Below are positions 10,389 to 20,919 of a stretch of DNA of 64,000 bases, piece by piece. Numbering within the stretch: the stretch's first letter is position 1; each line of letters begins with the position of its first letter. Origin of the DNA: Mesostigma viride (lineage: Eukaryota; Streptophyta; Mesostigmatophyceae; Mesostigmatales; Mesostigmataceae); assembly GCA_009746045.1 (NCBI GenBank), contig RPFO01000436.1:1727351-1791350 (forward strand). Reading direction: 5' to 3'. A program made the position numbers and the translations under genes. Under the pieces are notes generated by a model. The model was not told where the DNA came from. It searched no databases and saw nothing but the letters and a program-made list of their open reading frames with translations.

Positions 10389-10769
10389 AGAACAGAGCTG
10401 TGCAGGAAGAGGATGGGGAAGGATGGGGGAAGAGTATGGAAGGTGCTTTGGATTGTGGTGTGAGGGGGGGATTCCAGGATGGATGATGGGGGAGGGGGCT
10501 CCAGTCCAGATTCTGATGTTCCAGTCCAGAGTTCCAGGTTCCAGGATGCTGAATGAAAGACCTTGTATTATGAGAAGTGTTTTATCTGGCTTTATAGTAG
10601 ATAAGGTAGTGACTTGTTTGCTGTAGAGACCTGTGACTAGATGTTATGAGATAGGAGGCCCTGTTTTCAGGGATGTAAAAACCCATCTGCTTTTCCCAAG
10701 AGATGGTGGATTTCTGTTCAATGTTCCTCTGCCTTCAAGAGTTGGCTATTGGACCTGGGAGGTCCAGTT

Positions 10770-10783
10770 TTGAGGGGGAGATA
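10770..10783 (+). other. polypurine tract of element A
   Basis: TTGAGGGGGAGATA directly abuts the 3' LTR. It primes plus-strand synthesis. Confidence 0.8.
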
Positions 10784-11563
10784 TGTAACAAGCAAAAATG
10801 ACTTTGTTGTTACATCCTTTGTTTTGTGAATGTTTGGCTTTTATTCGAGGACTTTTGGATCAGTATTGAGAAAGTTATGAGGTTTCTAAGACGATGGTAC
10901 TTGGAGCTGATACTTTGTCAGCCAACTGATAGGAACCCTCATTGGTCGTGGCCTGATCCACGTAGGGTTGTAGTTTGTTGGCTGATACTACTGATAGGGG
11001 CCCTCATTGGTCGTGGCCTGATCCACGTGGGGTTGTAGTTTGTTAGTTGGTACTATTGAGTCTTAAATGCTCCTTTGGGACTTCAGTGCTCACGACAGAT
11101 TTGGGATCTCATGGAAAGATTCTGCCAGGCTGTGTGTGGTGTTGTTCTGTTTTGTGTGACTAGGATGGATACGAAGATCTTGCATAGGATTCCATGGTTC
11201 TGATTGGTTCTCTTCAGGCTAAGGTTGGAGCAAGCTCGACAAGCACGTCGATATCAAGGACGTGGGGTCGCCATTGTTGCTACGTTGGTTTTGATTCACC
11301 ATGGTATAATAAAGCTTGGCTTTGTTGTCCAATCCATAAGAGCCCCTTGGCTATAGACGACCTTCAGTTCCACAGAGGCCGTCTATACACGAGCTTGTCT
11401 TTGTGTCTACAAGGGGTTGTGATTCCCTAAATCACGTGCTGTGGAATTTCCATCTCAACGTTGCTCGGGTACTTGAAGTTCTGCGACTCAGGAAGGTAAC
11501 CCAGGTAAAAGATCTTTCATATTGGACTGTTGATGATGTTGATGATCATTTTTAGTCGTTACA
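10784..11563 (+). repeat. 3' LTR of element A
   Basis: About 780 bases, near-identical to 997-1777, with one 3-base length difference near 10995 and a handful of substitutions or indels. It ends GTTACA, followed by the GGCTG target duplication at 11564-11568. Confidence 0.93.
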
Positions 11564-11712
11564 GGCTGGGGGTAGTACCCCCAACAAGTGGTGGTATGCA
11601 TGCACAAACATCATGTTTATGGTCCCCAAACATCATTCAGTGGTTGTCAGTTGCATTTCTGTAGTTATTAGGGGGCTTCAGTTTTGATACATTTCCATGG
11701 GACCCCCCTCCC

Positions 11713-12655
11713 CTTAATTAATTAGACTCGTGCTCCCGTTGGGGAGTCACGGAGCATTAACCCCGATGGATGGATGGATGGGTGCAAACATGCCTACCGG
11801 TCTAATCTATCTACATTGGCTACATACTACATCTATCTAACAGCATTCTAACTACAACATCTATCTAGGCAGCCGCACGCTGCCCTAGGGGGAGCTATCT
11901 GGCGTGCCTCCCGCGGGATTGCACACGCGGGCGCTTCCCCACTGGGGGGGGCTCGTTGTCCTCTATGACCTGGGCCCACTTGGCCTTGTCCAGCATCTTC
12001 TTCCAAATCACGGAGAGGCCTAGGCCCCCCATGTCCTCTACTAGCTGTTCTTTGAAGGTGCGGGCCTTGCGGCGTCTAACATCACTGGGCCCAGCCCACG
12101 TCAGGAGGTGCCGGCCAGGCTGGGCTGGTCGCAGTCCTGCGGGGGGGCCACGTGACGTGTCTACCTGGTTGGTGCGAGCTAGGTGCCCTACTAGCTGCAG
12201 GCGGCGTTGCTTAATGGTGCTGGTGATATAGGGCATGCCCTGGTACAGGTCCTCATTGCGGACATGAGCAGCATATCCTACTCGGAAAATGGAACGCAGC
12301 ATGCTGGTGACCGCGCCGGCCAGCTTGCGGGCCGGAACAACTCGAGGATGTCCCAAAGCGCAGGCCAGAAAACCGAATCGAAGGCTTTGATGAAGTCCAC
12401 CAGCACAAGGTGCAAAGGGGACTCACCAGGCTGAAGGCTTTGCAGTTCCTCCACCAGGCGGCGAGTAGCGAAGAGCGCCTGTACTGTGTTGCGACCTGAA
12501 CGGAAGCCGTGCTGAGTCTCGCTGAGGTGACCGTCCAGGGCCGTGCGCAGGCGGTTCAGGATGAGCCGCATAAGAAGCTTGAGGGGGGCACTTTGAATGC
12601 ACACCCCTCTGTAGTTGCCGGGGTCGGCAGGCGACCCCTTGTTCTTGTACACCTA
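11713..12655 (-). mobile_element. non-LTR (LINE) element, alpha-type 3' end, internally deleted
   Basis: A minus-strand LINE fragment. The 3' UTR at 11713-11894 ends in the stem-loop at 11730-11750 (GTG/CAC, CTCCC/GGGAG stems, CAAC loop on the sense strand) and a TAATTAATTAA tail at 11713-11724. The coding part is described separately. The same 3' UTR occurs in the opposite orientation at 57840-58043. Confidence 0.82.
11895..12652 (-). pseudogene. LINE reverse transcriptase remnant, catalytic part deleted
   Basis: On the minus strand, 12652-12350 encodes the RT fingers/palm (KNKGSPADPGNYRGV, LNRLRTALDG, QHGFRSGRNT, LVDFIKAFDSVFW). From about 12345 to 11895 it encodes the LINE C-terminal region (RRLQLVGHLARTNQVDT, PGRHLLTWAGPSDV). 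Comparison with 31054-32295 shows that about 250 residues are missing between, including the YADD catalytic box. It cannot be an active RT. The C terminus ends SRGRHAR. Confidence 0.85.
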
Positions 12656-12656
12656 G

Positions 12657-12812
12657 AGCAACTGGTGCACCTAGAGCAAGTGTTGTCTACATTCCCACCC
12701 TTGCAGGAAGTAGCTTAGAATGTATTATAGGCCATATGCCCCTTCTCTGGGCTATTTGCTACATACACTCCCAACGGAGTTATGTTCCTAATTAATTAAT
12801 TAATTAATTAAT
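12657..12812 (+). mobile_element. beta-type non-LTR 3' end with TTAA tail
   Basis: A plus-strand 3' UTR fragment of the ORF1-only element family: GCACCTAGAGCAAG, CTTGCAGGAAGTAG, then the 23-base stem-loop at 12762-12784 (CATA/TATG and ACTCC/GGAGT stems, CAAC loop) and a TAAT-repeat tail to 12812. It is 5'-truncated with no coding sequence. Confidence 0.78.
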
Positions 12813-12989
12813 GGTCAAGGTATGAGTTGTCTAATGTGATTCGCTAATAAGTAGTTATTGTATAACCAAGTGGCTGAATTTGGAGGCACGTTGTGCTCAG
12901 CTAGCCTACCATCATAGCCAGGGCTAGGAGAATGGGTGCGACGGATGTGTTCTTGGACCCGCTCCCTCACCTTAGCCAAAATAAAGAAT

Positions 12990-13219
12990 TTGGCTGGCGA
13001 CCCCCCCCCCCCCCCCCCGTTTTTTTCGGGGGGGGGGGGGGGGTCTGCCGCATCCAAAACCCCGGCCCTAACCCCCCCCCCCCCCTCATTTTCTGTGTGT
13101 GTGTGGGGGGGGGTCCGACCCTTTACCCCCCGCCCCCCCAGGTTTGGGGGTAGGGGGGGGGGGGGGGGTCTACCCCCCCCCCTGTATACACTAGCTCCGG
13201 GAGTGTCGCGGACAGCCAG
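12990..13219. repeat. poly-G/poly-C element, copy 1 (degenerate MITE-like)
   Basis: Long C and G runs (13000-13018, 13028-13043, 13072-13085, 13156-13168 and others) lie between a left end TTGGCTGGCGAC and a right end TCCGGGAGTGTCGCGGACAG. The right end matches the terminal repeat of the better-preserved copy at 42572-42837. The homopolymer lengths are likely inaccurate. Confidence 0.55.
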
Positions 13220-14372
13220 GTACTGTATCCTCGCTCATGTGTGCGGATGATCTAGCCGGCTCACGGACATGACATCATGCTGCAGCTGGATTGGGCTAGT
13301 AGGTTGACGAGACTGAGCTGTCGAATGCCGTACAGTCATTCATGCCTTAACTGAGTTGGGTTGGCTTGGCAAGTTGTGTTCACGCCGCTTAACTGATAAG
13401 TTGGATCGAATAGGATTTCGGCATTCTAAGCTCAAAGTAGTTCATCATAATAGTAAGTTCAGTTTTAGTATCTTAAGTTCAAATTAGTAGAATTTAGTAG
13501 AGTCACTCACGCCTGCTCACGGTTGAGCTCAAAAACCTCAGTGAATGTATTCACGTTACGTGCCGCGTACACGAGAGGTGCCGTGGTCCGCCGGTTTATC
13601 TCCTCTTGGAACCTGGCTATGCGTCGTTACTGGCTCCTGGCGACGGAACAACACAAAGTATGGGACCCGGCGGGCCCTAACAATGACGCCCCCAGCCCAC
13701 TCGAAGTCTTCCATGCACTCATGGGCATGAACCAGGTCTTCAGTTTACACTTATGCCGGATGACGATATATCTACAGTACACTGGCTACCTTGGTCGCAG
13801 GGCGCGCCTTATTAATGCGGGCACCCCAATTTAGGCACAACTAGGCATTTCAGTCTATTTTTGGCATACCTGGGTCACCTTAACTGTTATATGGAAATAA
13901 ACTAACACCCATTTCACCGGAAAAAACCTCAGTGAACCCACGATACGTCAACCGAATACGTGGTACCCCTTTACCTACCGATATTCCGGCCCATTGGTTA
14001 ATAAAAAATACCCATTTACCCTGATTTACCCGGAGAAAAAACCTCGAACCCACCCGCTCACTGTGTAGAGTCCGTGAGTCGTGAGAGGATGGGGGGTGGG
14101 ATGCTAGCCTAATTCTACCGGTAAGTTGCGTTACCGCGATCGAGTTCGACGCCGTATTTTAGGCGTCGATCGCAAGTTCGCGGGTAATGACTTACAGTTG
14201 CCAGATGAAAGTGCCAGATCCTGGCCAGATTGGGGCGAAGTGTCACAACCATGGTGCCAAATGGTCGTGTTTCCGAGCGGACGAGAAAGGAGGGGGCTAG
14301 TCGCATGGCTGCCGGCCTTTTTGTTTCTTCGTAGAGGGTTTTGGGTGGAGGGCACGAAAGGGGTATGAGAGT
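13220..14372. other. intergenic, 5' flank of the FRIGIDA-like gene
   Basis: A 103-codon open frame at 13523-13834 has no recognisable domain and its composition does not stand out, so it is not called. The short phrase AAAAACCTCAGTGAA occurs twice (around 13530 and 13923). No TATA box could be assigned with confidence. Confidence 0.4.
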
Positions 14373-17300
14373 ATGCCAGGGGAAATGAGCCCAGCCACAG
14401 CGTCCGTGAACCCATCTGCTGACCATGCGACCAAAGCCAAAGAACTCGTGGAGAGGGCTGTGAGCACACTGGATGCGCTGCGGGCAACGCTGACACTGTG
14501 GGAGCGAGAGCTAGTTGGGCGTGAAGTAAGGCTGGTCAACAGTGAAGCAGCGTTGCGGAAGAAAGAACAAGCTTTTGCGAGGTTGCAAGTGGGAGATCAT
14601 TTGCGTGAGGGAGGGCCGGAGAACGTCTTGCGAGGACTAGTGCAAGCTGGCAACGCGCCCGACGTGAAGACGTGTCTAATAAGTTGCCATTTTGGAGTTG
14701 GGAAAGAAGCGATTGGCGTCTTTATTCGCGCTTTGTCGGATGCGGCGCCCTCCGCCCACCGCGTCGTGCTGGATACCCTCCAGCTGTGCATGAAAGAGAT
14801 GCTAGACGTAAGCCAGCCTGCTAGCCTTCGCTGGAAGGCACGACTGGTCGTCGTACAGCTCTTGGTCGCGTTGCATGACGGGGCCGTCCCTGCCTCGGGT
14901 CAACCCGCATGCGAGGCGGACGCGAAGCAATTTGCCAACGCGTACGTGCAGCAGTTGGCGGCCAATTCGTTCGCAGACAAGGAGAGAAACCACGCGACCT
15001 TCTTGCTCCTGCACTTCCTGCTGGCGTTCAATGTGTACGGCCTCTTCTCGGCGGACAAGCTGGCGGAGATGATCTGCCGCGCCAGCGTGGTCGCGCACCA
15101 GGACGACAGTGTGGCCTGCGTGAGCTTCATACGCGAGTTTGGGCTATTGTCGTCCGCGGCAGGTATGTGTCGACATGCGTGCACTTGCTTGCCGTCATAC
15201 GTGGACTTGCCATACTTCAGGTACTTGCCATGATGTCTGTACTTGCCGTGGTGTTATGTACTTGCCATGGTGTTGTACTTGTTGGTCCTGGTGTGTATTT
15301 TGTTGCCCTTGTGCGTGCACATTTGTGCCCATGCGTGTGTACTTGCCGTGGTGTGCGTACTTGTTGTCCGGAATGTGGTCCTGCCACCCAGTTGTTGGTA
15401 TCGCCGGCCTGTTTAAGCTTTCTCATGGCCTGCCTGTATCCCTGTGAGCGCGACGCCTGATACCTAGCGATCAGGTGCACAGGGCATCATCACGCACCTG
15501 GTCCTACCTCCTCATAGCCTGGCCGTTTACCATGGCGGACAGGTGTTCTTAACCCCCCCTAGGATGAACAGACCTGCGGACCTGTGGGCAGCCTCGGCTG
15601 GTCTCCCAAACGGCGTCGCTCGGCTGGTCGCCCATAGGCTAGCTTTCTCTCGGTTTCCTGTCGGGTCTTCTGGGCGCCATGCGGCCATAGTCCGCCATGT
15701 GGTTGTGTGGCAATGCTAGTCCTGTCCTGTCTATAACTTGCCCACCCTTCCCATCTCGCCCATCCCTATCCATCTCGCCCATCCCTACCCATCTCGCCCA
15801 TCCCTATCCATCTCGCCCATCCCTACCCATCTCGCCCATCCCTACCCATCTCGCCCATCCCTACCCATCTCGCCCATCCCTATCCATCTCGCCCATCCCT
15901 ACCCATCTCGCCCATCCCTACCCATCTCGCCCATCCCTACCCATCTCGCCCATCCCTACCCATCTCGCCCATCCCTACCCATCTCGCCCATCCCTACCCA
16001 TCTCGCCCATCCCTACTCATCTCGCCCATACTTTCCATGCTTGCCCTCCAAATGCGAGTCTGACTTGTTTATCTACATCTCCCCCCCACACACACGCCAC
16101 CACCACCAGCCATCGCACGCAAGCTGCTGGAGCGCAAGCACCCCTCCGCTCTGCACGTGATCCGCGACCACGCCCTGCAGGGTGCCGGGCTGGACCTTGG
16201 CCCCTCCCTGGCCGCCCTGGTCGCCCACCACGACAAGGCCAGGAACGGGCGCCTGCTGCGGTCGCTGCTGGCGTTTGCGTCCGACCACCACCTGGAGGCG
16301 GCGGTGCCTGGGTACGAGTCCCTGGTCGCACGCCTGGCGGCACCTGAGCAGGGTGCTGCCGCCGCTTCCGCCGTTCCTGCGGGGAGCCCTGGGCCGGCCG
16401 CAGCGGGGTCTGGTTCCCGTGAAGTGGCTACGGGCTCCCATGCGGCAGGTACTGTCCCAACCCCTGCCGCTGCCGCTGCCGCTGCAACTATTGCTGTACC
16501 TGCTGGTACTGCGGCGGCGGCGGCGGCGGCGACAGCTGCACCGTCCACCCCCCATGCTGCCCCTGCTGGTGCGGCATCTTCCACCCTAGCAGCTGCCGCG
16601 TCGCAGACATTGGCAGACAAGCCTGCAGGGGCCACCACCCCATCAGGGGCTGGCACTCCCAGCAGCTCCGTCCCTGGTCCAACCCTGCATCAAGCACCCC
16701 CCTCAGCGTGCGCGGTCGGCGCTGCTGCCGCACAGCTGCTGGAACCCCCCCAGGGTGCTGGTGCCGGCGCGTCGGCCAGCATTACTGCGGGTGCAGGTGC
16801 TGGAGCTGCAGCGGGTGAAGAGGCAGGAGCGTGTGCCGGCGCCGCCGATGGTTCTGCCGTAGACCGTACCGTTGGTGGCGCCAGCAGTAATGACAGCCCA
16901 GCACCCAGCACCTCCAACGGAGATGCAAGTGTCAAGCCCGCGGGGGGGGCGGGGGCGAACGTGGTTGGCGACAATCTGGCGTCGGCGGCAGCTGGTGCCA
17001 AGGACAAGCGGCCGCCGCCGACACCCGACAAGGCGCCAGGTGGCAGGAAGCGGCGCAAGAAGGGGAACGGCCCACAGAACGGGGGCGAGGTGGTGACAGC
17101 TGGCGGCAAGGGGAATACTGCCAAGGGCGGTGCGCCCGTGGTGGGCCCAGTGGGGAGCGCTGGAACCGGTCTGGCCGGTGGGAATTCGGGGGCGAATCGA
17201 ATTGGCAAGCGAGATGGGAATGCAGCGACGAGTGGAGGGCCTACGGGGGCATCTGGCAATGCAACGGCGACCCCTGCTGCTGCCACCTCCACGCCTGCAG

Positions 17301-18274
17301 CCAAGGGCAGCACCCCTTCGGCCCCGTCCGCCACCCAGGGTCCCAGGGCGGACCGGCCACAGGGGACCTCACCTTCCGGGAATGCGACGTCGGCCAACGC
17401 CCGCAATGGGGGGGGGGCTGCGGGTGGTGCAAGCACAGCCACCCCTCGGTCCCCCGCCGCGCTGCCCATGGCGTATCAGGCGCAGGGCGGTAGGGCATCG
17501 GTCCATTCCATGCTGGCGCACGCGGCGATGCAGGGGTATGGGGTGCGTGGGGCGTCTACCAGCAACAACAGCAGCATCAGCAACAGTATTGCCGGCAGCC
17601 ATGGTGTTGGCGGCATGGCGTCCTCGCAACCCTTCCCCATCTCGTCAGCCAACCTGACCCCCCTGGGCCGCAAGCCACAGGACACAGCGATGGCCCGGGG
17701 CCTTGTGACAACACAGCCAGCTGGCGCCGCCACGGTTGCGAGCATTTCCTCTGCAAACGCCACACCGCTTGGGCGCAAGCCCACCCTGGGCGGCGCCAGC
17801 ACGTCACCTTACGCATCCACACACCTGGCAATTGCGCAGGCGTCACCGGCGTCGCTGCTGCCCAGGAACACCCTGGCCGGCGCCACCGGCCTGGGTAGCT
17901 ACGGCAGCGGCGCCAGTCTCTCGGACTATGCCCTCTTCGGCGCGTCGCAAGCGTCAGGGGGCTGGCCCTTGGCAAGTTCACCATCATCCTCCATGCTCGG
18001 TGGCGGCGGTGCATCGCTGTTGGGGACTTCTTCCTTCCGTCCCTCCCAGGGTGCTTCCACTGCGGATGCCATCCAGTCCTACCTGAGGCAGTCCCTGGGG
18101 CAGGGCGGGGGACACACGCTGGCCGGGCACTCGGCGGGCCTCCTGTCGCCGCAGATGCAGCAGCAGGCGTTGTACGGCGTTCAGGGCAATCTGGCGGGTG
18201 CAGCCGCGCGGGATGAGCAGTTTCTTCTTAGCAGGGTTTTGGGGCAGAGCGGCTATGCTGGGATGTTCCAGTGA
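14373..18274 (+). CDS. FRIGIDA-like protein (two exons, join 14373-15162, 16110-18274)
   Basis: Predicted 984 residues. Exon 1 ends GCGGCAG|GTATGT and exon 2 begins after CACCACCACCAG. The phase-1 join restores a continuous reading (SAA|AIARKLLERK). Residues 20-70 form a coiled coil (ELVERAVSTLDAL, WERELVGREVRLVNSEAALRKKEQ). Residues 75-330 are an all-helical domain with the layout of plant FRIGIDA proteins: a leading helical block, a central LLHFLLAFNVYGLF block, then LLERKHPSALHVI and LLRSLLAFASDHHLEAAVPGYESL near the end. The remaining 640 residues are low-complexity Ala/Gly/Ser/Pro, with a basic patch (GGRKRRKKGNG, likely nuclear). FRIGIDA family members are nuclear scaffold or transcription-linked proteins in plants; a role here is inferred only. 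The family match is by pattern recognition and is moderate. Confidence 0.6.
15163..16109 (+). other. intron of the FRIGIDA-like gene
   Basis: A 947-base GT-AG intron. Its 5' half contains irregular repeats of GTACTTGCCATGGTGT-like units (15200-15370) and its 3' half contains a 19-base minisatellite. Confidence 0.8.
15752..16030 (+). repeat. 19-base minisatellite in intron
   Basis: About 14-15 near-identical head-to-tail copies of CATCTCGCCCATCCCTACC (some TATCC variants). The pyrimidine-rich strand is the sense strand and lies within 80 bases of the acceptor. Confidence 0.92.
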
Positions 18275-18975
18275 AGCGCAGGAGCGAAGCTAGGGTGCAG
18301 TCATCTGGGAAACCATGCTCACTGGGATGGGGATTACATTGGTGTAGTACCATTTCCGATGGGGCAAGGGGAGGTTGGACAGCAGAGATGCTTGTCTGAG
18401 GCCTGACGACGCGATATCGGAGGCCTGCGCTGGTTGTCTCTCTGATACGCATGGGTCAAACACGAGTATACGCAATGATGGGGTGTCGTGGACATCAAGG
18501 GCAGATGTTCTGTGCTTGACCCTACCCTTTGTTTGGCCTGATGAAAGGATGCCTGCCCACACTTGGAGGAGTGCGTACGAAGTTGTGCTTTTCTCTGCTC
18601 ACACAGTTGCGGCACCATCGGGTGGCATATAGGGTTAGGGCACACTTTGTTGGTGATACCTAACCATGATCAGGGAGTGATTGGTTTCACAGACGTTCAT
18701 ACCTGCCTATTGACGACGGGAATGTACATATCAAAAGGGTCTTATAGTATCAATTAAACAGTCAGTATGCTCGTCAGCAGGCTGCAGGCTGCAGGCGAAA
18801 AATCATGTTTGAAGAAATGTCTGTTTCGCTTATGTACGTCCATGCATCGACGCACCCGCGGACCATTGTACCATGCATGCGCATGCCTTCAGCCCCGGCC
18901 GGCATTTTCATGCACATCCTAACTTCTTAGTACCTCTATTGAGTGAGACAACTATTCATGAACGCATCTATATTG
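18275..18975. other. 3' flank of the FRIGIDA-like gene
   Basis: No gene recognised. A short stretch at about 18416-18445 (GCCTGCGCTGGTTGTCTC) is shared with repeats at 39112 and 63740. No clear poly(A) signal was found near the stop. Confidence 0.4.
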
Positions 18976-19190
18976 AGTGACTCCATACCGGGAGCACGAG
19001 TTTATTTAATTAAATTAACTCGTGCTCCCATTTGGGACTCACGGATTTTAGCCCCGATCGACGGATGGAATTTAGAGCCAGGGCTGCCAGGCCTACATAA
19101 TTTGAGAAGCTAAAACCAGCCTCGCATGATCAGGTTGTAATGTGGATTAATGAATCTGTTTGATCAGCTTGTTTAAAACTGTGCATGCTT
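18976..19190. repeat. two alpha-type LINE 3' ends, tail to tail
   Basis: GGGAGCACGAGT (18990-19001) and ACTCGTGCTCCC (19018-19029) form an inverted pair around an AT-only centre (TTATTTAATTAAATTA). The right arm continues as an alpha-type 3' UTR in minus orientation (CCCCGATCGACGGATGG) to about 19190. The left arm is only a short plus-strand 3' stub. Confidence 0.65.
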
Positions 19191-19205
19191 TCAGCTATAC
19201 CTGGT

Positions 19206-19495
19206 TAGTTAATCAAGAACATACCTCCGTGGGGAGGATATGTAACACATATCCCTGAGAAGGGACATATGGTTAATTCAATACATTCTAGGCGACAACC
19301 TGCAGGTGGTTGGTGTAAACTGCCACCTACTCGGGGTGCACAATTGAGGTGCACCTGCACCACCATGTATTCCAGCAGCTGTGCAAAGTTGCGGACATGG
19401 GATGGAAGATGATCATGGCTAGGCAATGGCTTGGGCATGATGGCGTCTCAGCAGAGAGTGGCTCTCTGCATGGGCAAAGCATGGCTGACTCATAG
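19206..19495 (-). mobile_element. beta-type non-LTR 3' UTR, minus strand
   Basis: Contains the stem-loop at 19220-19242. On the sense strand its outer stem is CATA/TATG, its inner stem is CCTCC/GGAGG and its loop is CCAC. The tail (TTAGTTAATC) lies below 19220. The body (CTCTGCATGGGCAAAGC, ATGATCATGGCTAGGC) matches 21100-21200. It abuts the plus-strand ORF1 copy head to head. Confidence 0.72.
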
Positions 19496-19557
19496 CGGAT
19501 GCCGCAGTAAGGCTGCCCGATGGTCCAGAGCCCAAGTGGTCGCCTAGCCAAGTCCTA

Positions 19558-20858
19558 GTGGTCGCCCAGCCCCCTCCCTTGCTCGCCTCGCCCGCAGCGT
19601 CGCCTGAGCCCAAGCGCAGTCGCCCTGCTGAGCCGACTTTTGAGGAGTACGACTTTGACGCCAGCCAGCCCGGCTTTTTTGACAAGCTCAACGAAGACCG
19701 CATCCTGAGCTATGTGTTCTGGGGATCACACGCCTCGGTTATCGAACTGCGCAAACAGCTCTTCCACCAGGGTTGCCTCGTCGATTCCTGCCTTCGGAAG
19801 CGCCCATACAAATACATCCTCACCGCCCCCCGCCCCAAGCTGCAGACATACGCCCTCTTCTCCCTCCCAGTGGACGCTCCATCGGGGAGCTCTGGCCCCC
19901 CAAGCCCATCACCACCACGTACCTTGACCGAATCCTCCATCCGCTCCCTCCTTCAGGAGGCCCCAGTGCGCAGCACGTGGCCCCCCTCGCTGCTGATGTG
20001 GCGGCCATGGGCAGCACGCTGGCTGCCGAGCTCCCCCTCCTCTCCACCATCTCCACCACCACCTCCACCCTCCTCGCCTCCTCCACCGCCACCACCCCCA
20101 CCTCCGACGCCATCACCGCCCAGCTCCGCGACATCGACCAGCGCCTCAAGGACAACGCCATCGCCATCGAGGTCCTGCAAAACACCGCAGGCCTCACCGC
20201 CCAGGCGGTGAAGGACATTGCCGCCAATTAAGCCAGCCCCCGCTCAGCCCGGCTGGCGCTGCTCCTTCCACCCAGACCTGGGTGGACATGCTTAAGCAAC
20301 ACACCACCTCCACCACCTCCCGGCCGTCGCAGCACAGCTCCAGCAGCAGACGCTCGACCTCCGCGAGGAGCGGCCGAGCTCGCCGAGCGCAGCCTCAACG
20401 TCATCGTCAAGAACTTCGACCTGGTGGAAGGTGAGAATTCCGAGAAGCTTGCACGTGCGTTTGAGAGAGAAATCCTTGGTCGCATGGGCCTTACTGGTGA
20501 GATTGAGCTGGTCGCCCATCGCCTTCCCCGCGCGCGGGGTAAGGCAGGGGCGCCCCCGCTTCTTCTCACCTTTAAGAACCCGGCGGACAAGATTTCTTTT
20601 GTCAGACGCCGCAAGCGGCTCGAGAAGGCTCCCTTCACCCTGGACGATGACTTGACCCTGGCGCAGCAACACCGGCGACGGGAGCTATGGCTGACCTACC
20701 TCCAGCTCCGGCAGACCGCGGCGGGGAAGCCGGTGTACTGGAAGGGGGCGGCCATCTACGTCGGCCACAAGCCCTGGCACGCGACCCGGCCCCGCGGCCC
20801 CAGCACCTCCAGACAGCCCAGCTTAGGGGAATACAGCAGTAGTAGTGTAGAATACTGA
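19558..20858 (+). pseudogene. ORF1-like protein of a non-LTR element, copy 1 (frame-broken)
   Basis: The N-terminal part (PKRSRPAEPTFEEYDFDA, then LRKRPYKYILTAPRPKLQTYALFSLP) runs 19558-19990. A coiled-coil segment in a shifted frame (VAPLAADVAAMGSTLAAEL, QLRDIDQRLKDNAIAIEVLQ) runs to 20231. The C-terminal domain at 20424-20858 reads EREILGRMGLTGEIELVAHR, PPLLLTFKNPADKISFVRRR, FTLDDDLTLAQQHRRRELW. This order (coiled coil, RRM-like half, then a DLT.AQ..RR.LW block) resembles the ORF1 nucleic-acid chaperone of L1-type LINEs. It has at least two frame breaks. No endonuclease or RT follows; a short 3' UTR is cut off at 20917 by the next copy. Confidence 0.72.
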
Positions 20859-20919
20859 GTAAGGCCGGCCTAGCCCTGGCCCGCTTGTACATGTACGCCT
20901 ATTATGGGCCCCCTACCAG

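Larger units (their letters stand above)
997..11563 (+). mobile_element. Ty3/gypsy LTR retrotransposon (chromovirus), element A
   Basis: A complete 10.6-kb LTR retrotransposon. The order is 5' LTR, primer-binding site, gag with a zinc knuckle, protease, reverse transcriptase, RNase H, integrase ending in a chromodomain-like segment, an extra ORF, polypurine tract and 3' LTR. Integrase after RNase H places it in Ty3/gypsy. The LTRs start TGTAAC and end GTTACA, a 6-bp inverted terminus. The target duplication GGCTG is at 992-996 and 11564-11568. The LTRs differ at only about eight places in 780 bases, so insertion is recent. Pol is nevertheless broken into several frames, mostly by apparent one-base losses in short homopolymers, and the integrase is split by a foldback element at 7165-8252. 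Confidence 0.95.

Noticed and set aside
13523-13834. 103-residue frame upstream of the FRIGIDA-like gene
   Set aside because: No recognisable domain, no splice or promoter support.
16069-17802. Long minus-strand frames opposite exon 2 of the FRIGIDA-like gene
   Set aside because: Shadow frames of GC-rich low-complexity coding sequence; no domains.
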